A stretch of DNA of 64,000 bases from Microcaldota archaeon (GTDB taxonomy: Archaea; Micrarchaeota; Micrarchaeia; Micrarchaeales; Micrarchaeaceae). The position numbers were made by a program, and so were the translations under genes. The stretch spans positions 1 through 64,000 of the forward strand of contig JAGWHI010000001.1 in assembly GCA_028866905.1 (NCBI GenBank), given 5' to 3'. This document shows positions 8,116-15,946 of this stretch, piece after piece (position 1 is the stretch's first letter; the number at the start of each line of letters is the position of its first letter). Below the pieces are notes generated by a model that did not search any database, was not told the origin of the DNA, and saw only the letters and a program-made list of their open reading frames with translations.

Positions 8116-10062
8116 CTAAGTATTGCTAACAGCGAACACCACGATGCTCTGCTGTGCACCGTTGGTCGCGGATGCCTGTGCGCCGGACTGCGTGGCGTAG
8201 AGCGAATTGTACGCATCGGCGAACCATCCCTGCGAACTGTCGAGGCCGGTGAGCAACGTCCACGATGTTGAACTTGGATGACAATTGGACGCGATGCCTA
8301 TCACAACGTCGTTTGCGTTAGTCGTTGAATAAGACACGGTAGCTGTTGAACTGACTCCGTTCATATAGTTGGCTGGCAAGCTGGGATTAGGGTCGAACGA
8401 GTCTGCGTTCTTTAGTGCGACCACGAACGCAGAGATGTAGCCGCTGGTAGATGTGGTAGTCACTTGGTCGTTGGTCAGTGTGTTTGCTGGCCTCGTGTAG
8501 TACACCCAGGCGTTTCCGCAGTAGCCCGATAGGCCGGTGCTTCCGCCGTACTGGCTGGTCCACGTTGATCCGGCGGTGTCCGATATTGAGGGGACATTGC
8601 CGCCGTCCTCTACTATTATGGCAAGCACCATATCGTTCGCAGCGGTTGTGCTGAAGGACGGGCTTGTGGAGCTTCCGGATCCAGTACTAGCAGCGGCGAC
8701 ATGCGCATCTAACACAGGCGTTAATAGTATTGTGGATGTTGTAGATGTTGTGGTTGATGTCGTTGTAGATGTTGTAGAAGTGGATGTTGTTGAGGTGGTG
8801 GTTGTCAGGCTCTTGAACGCTATCGCGGATTCGTACCAGTAGGTATTGAGCGTGCTTAGGCTGAAGTTCACGCCAGTAGTTGAGCCACCCCAATTTGATG
8901 AGTATTCGGTTATGCTGCCGTAATTGGTCTGAGGGGTTGCTGGATACAGGGTGTACCCGTTTGCCGGCGTAACTGTGGGGTTGGCGTTGTTCCATGACAG
9001 GGACCCCGCAACGAATGAGCCGGCGCTCGGTGTGAACAGCACTACGTTAGATATTGCTGGAGCGCCGCCGTTTGAGCCTGCGGCGCTGGTGAGGGCGCCT
9101 GATGTCGAAACGCCAGACACCTCATAGCAGACCAGCATGGATTCATATGTTGTGCCGCTGCCCGTTAGTGTGACCGACTCAGGACCTGTAGTGCCAGCCT
9201 GCGCGAAGAAAATAGTACTGCGGAAATCGCCAGCGATGTACGAGTCGGAAAGCGGTCTGGTCCAGGTCAGTGACTGGGTGTCGGATATCGAGGGCACCCC
9301 GGTCGATGAGCCGTACACGTTGTACATGGCCAATAGGATATCCCCAGAGTTAACGTTGGACCCGTATGCGCATGTGGCGACATTGTTGCCGGTGTACGCC
9401 GATACCGACTGGACCAACGCCACAGGAGGTATGGACGATGTGGACGTGGATGTAGAAGTCGATGTTGTGGATGTGGAGGAACTGCCACTAACCGTGGTTG
9501 ACGTAGAAGTGATTGACGTAGAGGATGTTGTAGTCGAGGTTGAGCCTCCGCCGGCGCTGCCTGTTCCGCTCTTGCCCAGGGTGGCCCCTGTGGCAACTGC
9601 TGTCGAGACCCTGGCGACCATGGCGCTCTGCCCGGGCAGGCCTGATGCGGTGTAACCTATCCAGACCGTTCCTGTGAAAGAAGTTCCTACGGAATTGGCA
9701 GGTATCGGGCAATGGAGCACCAAAGGCACAGACTCGCCTGAAACCAGCACTACACTGTTGAGCCCGGTGGTCTGCGATGGGGGTGCTGTGGAGTTGGAGC
9801 ATCCTATCGATGTAATGGTTATGGTGCTTCCACTAAGCTGGCCTAGCGTTATGTTAAGCGCCCCTGTGGTGTTCAGCAGCGGCTTGCTGCAGAAGAATCC
9901 CGGGTTGGCAAGGCATGCGCTGGTTATCACGCTGCCCTTGTTGAAGATCCCAAGGGAGAACAAAGACACGAGTACGACGGCCATTATCAGTATCGCCCAG
10001 CCGTAGGTCATGAGGTATTCCATGGCCGATTGGGCCCTTTTTGGAACCTTTGCGGTATGCAC
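8116..10062 (-). CDS. class III signal peptide adhesin with two beta-sandwich passengers and Ser/Thr linkers
   Basis: This large pilin-like surface protein starts with a class III signal peptide (basic leader, then AQSAMEYLMTYGWAILIMAVV). A ~150-residue module with cysteine pairs follows, nearly identical to that of 12463-14016. Two homologous beta-rich passenger domains then share the pattern VPSISDTxxxTWT. They are separated by Thr/Ser-only linkers (encoded about 9425-9540 and 8735-8810) that are probable O-glycosylation stretches. I chose GTG 10062 rather than GTG 10077. The minus-strand TATA (gttttaaac, about 10082-10091) lies only a few bases before 10077, and the shorter start gives a nine-residue leader like its paralogues. 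It is probably assembled in a pilus or anchored by its hydrophobic helix. Confidence 0.85.
   Translation of the reverse strand: MHTAKVPKRAQSAMEYLMTYGWAILIMAVVLVSLFSLGIFNKGSVITSACLANPGFFCSKPLLNTTGALNITLGQLSGSTITITSIGCSNSTAPPSQTTGLNSVVLVSGESVPLVLHCPIPANSVGTSFTGTVWIGYTASGLPGQSAMVARVSTAVATGATLGKSGTGSAGGGSTSTTTSSTSITSTSTTVSGSSSTSTTSTSTSTSTSSIPPVALVQSVSAYTGNNVATCAYGSNVNSGDILLAMYNVYGSSTGVPSISDTQSLTWTRPLSDSYIAGDFRSTIFFAQAGTTGPESVTLTGSGTTYESMLVCYEVSGVSTSGALTSAAGSNGGAPAISNVVLFTPSAGSFVAGSLSWNNANPTVTPANGYTLYPATPQTNYGSITEYSSNWGGSTTGVNFSLSTLNTYWYESAIAFKSLTTTTSTTSTSTTSTTTSTTTSTTSTILLTPVLDAHVAAASTGSGSSTSPSFSTTAANDMVLAIIVEDGGNVPSISDTAGSTWTSQYGGSTGLSGYCGNAWVYYTRPANTLTNDQVTTTSTSGYISAFVVALKNADSFDPNPSLPANYMNGVSSTATVSYSTTNANDVVIGIASNCHPSSTSWTLLTGLDSSQGWFADAYNSLYATQSGAQASATNGAQQSIVVFAVSNT
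9886..10036 (-). repeat. 151-bp cassette, copy 1 (shared with 13837-13987)
   Basis: Aligned without gaps at a constant offset of 3951 bp, this segment differs from 13837-13987 at only three positions. It encodes the class III signal peptide, the hydrophobic helix and the following cysteine-containing strand. Confidence 0.9.
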
Positions 10063-10114
10063 TTTTCCTTTTCTCACACGTTGTTTAAAACCTTTCGCAA
10101 TCCGATACTGAATC

Positions 10115-10123
10115 CTTTTATAG
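10115..10123 (+). promoter_or_regulatory. TATA box for rad50
   Basis: cttttatag is centred about 36 bp upstream of the rad50 ATG. The predicted transcription start near 10145 gives a leader of about 10 nt. Confidence 0.5.
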
Positions 10124-10154
10124 TTTGAGAGCCAAATAGTAGCGTCTGGTTTCT

Positions 10155-12458
10155 ATGATAAAGTCCATCGAGCTTAGGGACTGGAAGACGCACAAGAGCA
10201 CCTCGATAGAATTCGGGAAAGGGGTCAACGTGCTCGTGGGGCTCATGGGCGCAGGGAAGAGCTCGGTCATGGACGCGATATCCTTCGCGCTATTCGGGAC
10301 ATTCCCGAGCCTGAAGCACAAGAGGGTAACACTCGACGGCATAATAAGCAACAGGCCTGTCCAGGCGGAGAACGCGGAGGTTTCGCTAACGTTCACCGTG
10401 GGCGGCAATACCTACAGGGTGCTAAGGAGGATAAGCCAGAAGGAGGGCGGATTCGCAAGGCTTGAGAAGGATGGCGCATACCTCCAGACCCAGCCCGAGC
10501 GCGTCAACGAGGAGATAGAGTCGCTGCTGAAGATAGACTACGACACGTTCTCAAGGGCGGTTTATTCGGAGCAGAACAGGCTCGACTACTTCCTTGAGAT
10601 AAGCAAGGGAGACAGGAAGAAGGAGATAGACCGGATGCTCGGCCTGGACCTGTTCGCCACCGCCGAGGAGAACGCCACATCCCTTGTCAACAGCGTGAGG
10701 AGCCTGATAAAGGACGAGGAGGCCACGCTTGCCAGCATGGACATCTCAAGTTTCAGGTTGCAAATGGACGCGCTCGTTGCCGAAGCGAAGAAGATGGCAC
10801 AGGAGCAAGAGGCTCTTGTGCGCGATTTCACCGAAAAGGAAAAACTGCACGGCAAGAGATCCGCAGAGCTGCGCGACATGAAGGCGCTGCTCGCTAAGGG
10901 GCAGGAGCTGTCGAACAGGCTGATACAGCTCAGGAGCTCCGCTGGCACCATCAAGGCCGAGATAGCGAAGATCGAGGAAAAAGGGATAGACGAAACTGCG
11001 GTCAGGAAGGAACTGGCAGATTCGATGGCGAAACAGGAGGAAGCCTCAAGGGCGATCAACAAGGCCAGGGAAGAGGAACGCACGCTTACAAAGAACCTTG
11101 CAACCTGCGATGCAGGGATAAAGGACGCGAGGGCGAGGCTTGCAGAGCGCGAAAAATACGCCGCGATGGCAAAGGGCAAAGACCCGGCAAAGCTAAGCGG
11201 CGAGCTGGACGACCTTAGGAAGAGGTCGAAGGCGCTGATAGAGGAGGGGGCGCTGTTCAAGTCCAAGGCAGCGGAGACAGAGGAGCTGATGAGGGAACTT
11301 GAGAAGCACGTAGGGCAGTGCCCTGTCTGTGAGAGGGAACTGAACGAGGACCTCAAGTCCTCGATAAGGAAGCGTAGGGCCGGCGCGCTTGATGAGATAA
11401 GGGCGAAGCTCGAGGCGAACAAGCCGGAACTCGACAGGTGCAATTCCAGGATCAGGGAGCTGGAAAAGGAGATCCCCGAAGTCTCGCTGGCGGCAGGGAG
11501 GATGAGGGAAACAGAGGGGGTCGATGCGAAGCTGGCGGAGCTGGAGAAGGAGAGAATGTCAATAAAATCGCTGCTGGACGCCGCGTCGTCGTCGCTGAAA
11601 TCAGCCTCTGAGGGCTATGAGGCCGTGATGAAGCAGTACGCAGGCGTCAAGGCGCGCGAAGAGGAGCTACGAAGGAAGGAGAAGTATTTAGATGAGATAA
11701 AGAGGCTGGACATCGACACCAAGAGGGCGGAGGGTGAACTGGAGGGAATAAAGGTCGACGAGAAGGCGATAGACAGGCTTCAGGAGGAGGTATCAAGGGA
11801 GGGCAATGCCGTAGCAGAGATGAAGGCGAAGGCTACGGCGAACAAGAGGTACATCGAGAGCCTTGATGCCCAGATTGCTGAGAAGAGGAAGCAGATAGAC
11901 AGCCTTGCCGCAATAGAGAAACGCATAGAGAGGAGGAGATCGCTCCTCTCAAGCCTTAACATATTCAAGGCCGCGCTTTCAGACACGAGCACAGCACTGA
12001 GGAACCGGCTCGTATCATCCATAAACGGGATAATGTCCGGCCTGTGGCCCGAGCTCTATCCGTACGGCGACTACGCCAACATAAGGCTGAACGCCAAGCG
12101 CGACGACTATATGCTGGAGTTCGATACGCAGAACGGCGCGGAGGAGCTCTGGCAGCCCGTAGACCAGATAGCGAGCGGCGGAGAGAGGAGCATAGGCTGC
12201 CTCACGCTGAGGATCGCTCTGGCGATGGTGATAGTGCCGAACCTTAAGTGGATAATACTGGATGAGCCCACGCACAACATAGACGAGGCCGGCATAGAGA
12301 AGCTGATAAAGGTTCTGCAGGACTCGCTGCCCAAGGTCGTCGAGCAGATCTTCATAATAACCCACGACAACGCGCTCAGGGAGATAGGCACTGCAAGGGT
12401 ATACCAGCTCGATAGGGACAAGAGCGTGAACGAACCTACTAGGGTTGCCGAGGTATAG
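10155..12458 (+). CDS. rad50: DNA double-strand break repair ATPase Rad50
   Basis: This SMC-like ATPase normally works with Mre11 nuclease to tether and process DNA ends. Walker A is GLMGAGKSS (residues 29-37). Long coiled coils flank a zinc hook CPVC (Cys389, Cys392). The signature motif is ASGGERS (from residue 673) and Walker B is LDEP (Asp703-Glu704). At 767 residues it is short for Rad50 (usually 850-900), so the coiled coil is compact. No mre11, herA or nurA lies beside it in this window, which is unusual because archaeal rad50 and mre11 are normally adjacent. A general SbcC-like role is the alternative. Confidence 0.9.
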   Translation: MIKSIELRDWKTHKSTSIEFGKGVNVLVGLMGAGKSSVMDAISFALFGTFPSLKHKRVTLDGIISNRPVQAENAEVSLTFTVGGNTYRVLRRISQKEGGFARLEKDGAYLQTQPERVNEEIESLLKIDYDTFSRAVYSEQNRLDYFLEISKGDRKKEIDRMLGLDLFATAEENATSLVNSVRSLIKDEEATLASMDISSFRLQMDALVAEAKKMAQEQEALVRDFTEKEKLHGKRSAELRDMKALLAKGQELSNRLIQLRSSAGTIKAEIAKIEEKGIDETAVRKELADSMAKQEEASRAINKAREEERTLTKNLATCDAGIKDARARLAEREKYAAMAKGKDPAKLSGELDDLRKRSKALIEEGALFKSKAAETEELMRELEKHVGQCPVCERELNEDLKSSIRKRRAGALDEIRAKLEANKPELDRCNSRIRELEKEIPEVSLAAGRMRETEGVDAKLAELEKERMSIKSLLDAASSSLKSASEGYEAVMKQYAGVKAREEELRRKEKYLDEIKRLDIDTKRAEGELEGIKVDEKAIDRLQEEVSREGNAVAEMKAKATANKRYIESLDAQIAEKRKQIDSLAAIEKRIERRRSLLSSLNIFKAALSDTSTALRNRLVSSINGIMSGLWPELYPYGDYANIRLNAKRDDYMLEFDTQNGAEELWQPVDQIASGGERSIGCLTLRIALAMVIVPNLKWIILDEPTHNIDEAGIEKLIKVLQDSLPKVVEQIFIITHDNALREIGTARVYQLDRDKSVNEPTRVAEV

Positions 12459-12462
12459 CCTA

Positions 12463-14016
12463 TCAAACGGTCTGCTCTACACCTACAGAGGTTGTAGGCG
12501 TTATAGCTGAAATCTGCCTTAGTATTACGTTTCCTATGAACATTTCGTCGATAGACCCATAGTTGCCAGTATGGAATTCCACCACATATGAAGATATGTT
12601 AGTGAATATGTTGGCTGGTATCTGCAATGGAGAAGCCTGAGAAGCGCCGCCTATATACTCGTACGCTACTGCATTGGAGCCCGTCCCGGGATACACCTGT
12701 ATTGAGGCGTTGAACCAGGTATTAGTGCTGACACTGTAGCTTCCAGAGGAGGTTATCGAGTTGCCTCCCCCTCCGGCCTGGAAGGCGACCTGGCTGTTGT
12801 GGGGGTTGAACTGCAGGAATATTGACGGATACCCGGGTTCGCCATAGTAGGTCGTATCCCTTGTCGCGCTCGGAGACCTTAGATAGATTATGCTCGGGCT
12901 ATCGCAATATGTGCCCCCGCAGTTGCCTACCGAGCTTAGCTGCGCCCAGTTGACGTTTACATCCAGTTCCCATGCAGTACTCGTTGGATAGGTTGGGTTA
13001 GTATACGCATCTGAACCCCACCATGTTGTACCATACAAGAGCTCTAACTTGTTATTTACCACTACTTGCCCGGTAGCAGGGCCCTGGTTATTTATCTGGT
13101 AAGCCGACCATTTGCTGGAGTTAAGCGTGCTTCCTGGGAAACTATCGAACAGGTTAAATGTATTGATGCCGCTACTTTGCGATGTAGCGACAGAGTTCCC
13201 GTAGTACATGTATATCACAGTGTTGCCCGCCGCTATCGTTGGGACGTTTATCCAAATGTTCGTAGATGCGGAATTTATCGGCCCTGCTAGATAGAATGGT
13301 ATTTGGGTCTGGCCGCTGTTATCCGTGACTACTATGTCGTTGCCATTAGCATTCATATGGCCCGCGCTTATCAACGATGCGGTGTTTGCCTTTACTAATA
13401 TCTGGTAATCGGATAGGCTGCCGCCACCGTTGGATATTGTTATTGGTTCCCTATACATCCAACCGGACAGCCATTTTATAGTGTTCGAGGATGAGCCTCC
13501 TCCAGCGCTGCCAGTACCGCTCTTGCCGACAGCGGCACCCGTTGCCACTGCGGTAGATACCCTTGCAATCATCGCGGTCTGGCCAGGCAAACCTGATGCG
13601 GTGTACCCTATCCAAACGGTACCCGTGAAAGATGTACCTACCGTGTTGGCAGTTATCGGGCAGTTTAGCACCAACGGCACCGATTCTCCGGACACTAAAA
13701 CTATACTGTTAAGCCCTGTTGTCTGGATCGGAGGAGCCGTAGAGTTAGAGCATCCTATGGAGGTCAGGGTGATTGTGCTGCCGCTGAGCTGCCCTACTGT
13801 TATGTTAAGTGCGCCAGTGGTGTTGAGAAGCGGCCTGCTGCAGAAGAATCCCGGGTTGGCAAGGCATGCGCTGGTTATCACGCTGCCTTTGTTGAAGATT
13901 CCAAGGGAGAACAAAGACACTAGTACGACGGCCATTATCAGTATCGCCCAGCCGTAGGTCATGAGGTATTCCATGGCCGATTGGGCCTTGCTTGCCAACA
14001 CCCTAGCGCATCTCAT
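12463..14016 (-). CDS. class III signal peptide protein with DUF2341-like passenger
   Basis: This 517-residue pilin-like surface protein shares about the first 170 residues with the protein at 8116-10062, with roughly a dozen substitutions. The passenger is different. A segment starting MYREPITISN, with IWINVPTI and VIYMYYGN, resembles DUF2341 carbohydrate-associated domains. A concanavalin-like beta sandwich region (LFDSFPG, ELDVNVNW, VAFQAGG) follows, of the kind that binds polysaccharide. The hinge between modules is Gly/Ser-rich. The ATG at 14016 gives a ten-residue basic leader. A TATA (ttttaaaata, 14020-14029) is very close, so a GTG at 14001 is an alternative. It converges with rad50 (4 bp apart). 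A role in surface attachment is inferred. Confidence 0.82.
   Translation of the reverse strand: MRCARVLASKAQSAMEYLMTYGWAILIMAVVLVSLFSLGIFNKGSVITSACLANPGFFCSRPLLNTTGALNITVGQLSGSTITLTSIGCSNSTAPPIQTTGLNSIVLVSGESVPLVLNCPITANTVGTSFTGTVWIGYTASGLPGQTAMIARVSTAVATGAAVGKSGTGSAGGGSSSNTIKWLSGWMYREPITISNGGGSLSDYQILVKANTASLISAGHMNANGNDIVVTDNSGQTQIPFYLAGPINSASTNIWINVPTIAAGNTVIYMYYGNSVATSQSSGINTFNLFDSFPGSTLNSSKWSAYQINNQGPATGQVVVNNKLELLYGTTWWGSDAYTNPTYPTSTAWELDVNVNWAQLSSVGNCGGTYCDSPSIIYLRSPSATRDTTYYGEPGYPSIFLQFNPHNSQVAFQAGGGGNSITSSGSYSVSTNTWFNASIQVYPGTGSNAVAYEYIGGASQASPLQIPANIFTNISSYVVEFHTGNYGSIDEMFIGNVILRQISAITPTTSVGVEQTV
13837..13987 (-). repeat. 151-bp cassette, copy 2 (shared with 9886-10036)
   Basis: This is a gap-free match to 9886-10036 with three mismatches, in the same orientation and in the same reading frame of the paralogous surface-protein gene. 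Similarity continues at the protein level beyond the cassette. Confidence 0.9.
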
Positions 14017-14060
14017 TATTATTTTAAAAGCCTTATGGAAAGCGCTATATATTTCTGATT

Positions 14061-15479
14061 ATGACACTAATTGTGGCGGACTTTAAGAGCGTTGACAAGC
14101 TTATTGCCAGGGGCGATAATGGGATATCGAAGGAACGCGAGGCGATAGTGAAAGCGTTCCAAAGCGCCGTTGTAGCTGTTCACCCCAGCGTGTGCATGAA
14201 GGAGCACATACGCCTGGAGGGCAACATGCTCAGCATCAATGCTATCGGCGAGGAGCTCAGCCTTGACGCGTACAAGGTGCTTGTGTCTGGGATGGGGAAG
14301 AGCACTGCTGAGATGGCGATAGCGCTTGAGAGTATCCTTTCCGGAGTCGAGATTAGGGGAGTGATAAGCCTTCCCCAGAACGCGGTGCAGGAACCCGAGA
14401 GGATACGAGCAATCCGAGGATCCCACCCCGTGCCTGACAGAAACAGCTTCAGAGGAGGCAGGGAGATGCTCGGCTTCCTCGACAAAAACGCCGATGAGGA
14501 TTCGGTGACGATCGCTCTGATAAGCGGCGGCGGATCATCCTGCGCAGAGGTACAGCGCGAAGGGCTTACACAGAAGGACATCAGAGAAGCTAATGAAATA
14601 ATGCTGAAAAGCGGGATGCCTATAACAGAGATGAACGTGATACGAAGCCATCTCTCCAGCATAAAGGCCGGCCAGCTTGCAATGCATTGCAGGGGAAGGG
14701 TTAGGGGCCTCATAATCTCGGATGTGCCTGACAACGATATTTCTGTAATAGCTTCGGGGCCGACCGCTGCAATGAATGCGACCTTTGAAGATGTGAAGGC
14801 CGTAATTCTCAAATACGGCCTTGAAAAAAGTTTTCCAAAGCGTATAATCGATTATGTCGATAGTGGGATTGGGCGCAAAGTCAAGGAGACGCCGAGGCCG
14901 AGCGATTCGAGGTTCAATGGCGGCATGCGGTACGACAGCATCGAAAACATAATAATCGCTGACAATGGCATGGCGAGGAGGGCGATGGTGGACAGCATCA
15001 GACTAAGCTATCCATGCATGAGCGTAGAGGACCTCGGGATAATAACAGGGGACGCCAACGATGCGGTAGACAGGATATTCTCTGCGATTTCCGAGAGAAG
15101 GAAGGCGATGCTTCCAGGAGAGCAGGCGGCGGTTGTCTGGGGCGGGGAAACCACCCTAAACGTGACGGGACACGGCATTGGTGGTAGGAACCTTCACCAG
15201 GGACTGCTTTCCCTGAGGATCATGCGCGATAAAAAGCTGAGGGGCGTCACCATAGGCTACATGGGCACGGACGGCAGGGATGGGAAGACCGACGCGGCAG
15301 GCGCAATCGTTGATGATTGGTCCCTTCAGCAGGTAGAAAAAATGGGCCTGTCGATAGACGGGTTCATCAACTACTGCGATTCGTACAGGTTCCTCAGGAG
15401 GGTTGAGGGCAGCACGATAATGGTTGAGAACGCCTATACCGGAACCAACGTGGCGGATGTGGGCTGCGCCATCTTCTAG
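14061..15479 (+). CDS. glycerate 2-kinase (DUF4147/MOFRL family)
   Basis: This kinase phosphorylates D-glycerate to 2-phosphoglycerate in the branched or non-phosphorylative Entner-Doudoroff pathway. The amino-terminal DUF4147 domain shows VLVSGMGKS, RGSHPVPD and the glycine-rich ALISGGGSSC loop. The carboxy-terminal MOFRL domain ends with the typical GYMGTDGRDG...DAAGAIVD and a TGTNVADV close. The 472-residue length fits. The start is ATG 14061; GTG 14073 is possible given the nearby TATA-like ctatatatt. Its product would feed enolase (not here) and the pyruvate kinase at 48981. Confidence 0.9.
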   Translation: MTLIVADFKSVDKLIARGDNGISKEREAIVKAFQSAVVAVHPSVCMKEHIRLEGNMLSINAIGEELSLDAYKVLVSGMGKSTAEMAIALESILSGVEIRGVISLPQNAVQEPERIRAIRGSHPVPDRNSFRGGREMLGFLDKNADEDSVTIALISGGGSSCAEVQREGLTQKDIREANEIMLKSGMPITEMNVIRSHLSSIKAGQLAMHCRGRVRGLIISDVPDNDISVIASGPTAAMNATFEDVKAVILKYGLEKSFPKRIIDYVDSGIGRKVKETPRPSDSRFNGGMRYDSIENIIIADNGMARRAMVDSIRLSYPCMSVEDLGIITGDANDAVDRIFSAISERRKAMLPGEQAAVVWGGETTLNVTGHGIGGRNLHQGLLSLRIMRDKKLRGVTIGYMGTDGRDGKTDAAGAIVDDWSLQQVEKMGLSIDGFINYCDSYRFLRRVEGSTIMVENAYTGTNVADVGCAIF

Positions 15480-15490
15480 CGCCGCCATAA

Positions 15491-15742
15491 TCAGATCAGG
15501 GTTTCGGATTCTACTTCTATCTCGTTTACCCCCTTTATCGACCTTAGCCTTTCCTCGAGCTTTGACGAGCTGGTCTCGGTGTCCTCGAACTTTATGAGCA
15601 CCTTTATGACCTTTATCCCGAAGCCTATGTCCTCTGTGGCCAAGGCAGCTGGGTTCATCTCGCGCTTTATGCCCTCTATGGCTGAGTCGAGCTGCCCCTC
15701 CTCCGGGTATATCTTGAAGGTTATGCCTACCCTGGACATCAT
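15491..15742 (-). CDS. ef1b: translation elongation factor 1-beta (aEF1B)
   Basis: This is the guanine-nucleotide exchange factor for aEF1A, a ferredoxin-like alpha-beta domain. The region GITFKIYPEEGQLDSAI followed by GIKVIKVLIKFED and the end GVNEIEVESETLI match archaeal aEF1B. I chose ATG 15742, giving 83 residues (family size about 88), because it overlaps the stop of the upstream zinc-ribbon gene as ATGA. This indicates translational coupling. Confidence 0.92.
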   Translation of the reverse strand: MMSRVGITFKIYPEEGQLDSAIEGIKREMNPAALATEDIGFGIKVIKVLIKFEDTETSSSKLEERLRSIKGVNEIEVESETLI

Positions 15743-15924
15743 GGTCCCTCGAAGCCGCACTCCTTGCACTTGTAGATATTGGATATCTCACGGCAGTGCT
15801 TGCACCTTGTTATGGTGGACTTGCCGCACGCTGGGCACTTGAACTCCGTGTACTCGTTGGTCAGGCGACCGCACGATACGCACACCTTCCCTGGCAATAC
15901 TTTTGCTATCAAATCACCTTTCAC
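15739..15924 (-). CDS. small zinc-ribbon protein (paired with aEF1B)
   Basis: This 61-residue protein has four CxxC-type knuckles: CVSC, CPAC, CKHC and CKEC. It would bind two zinc ions. The family is conserved in archaea and is regularly encoded directly upstream of aEF1-beta, as here with a 4-bp overlap. The precise function is not established, and a translation-linked nucleic-acid or protein-binding role is inferred. The start is GTG 15924. Confidence 0.88.
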   Translation of the reverse strand: MKGDLIAKVLPGKVCVSCGRLTNEYTEFKCPACGKSTITRCKHCREISNIYKCKECGFEGP

Positions 15925-15946
15925 TCTTGTTATGTTTTAGCATCAT

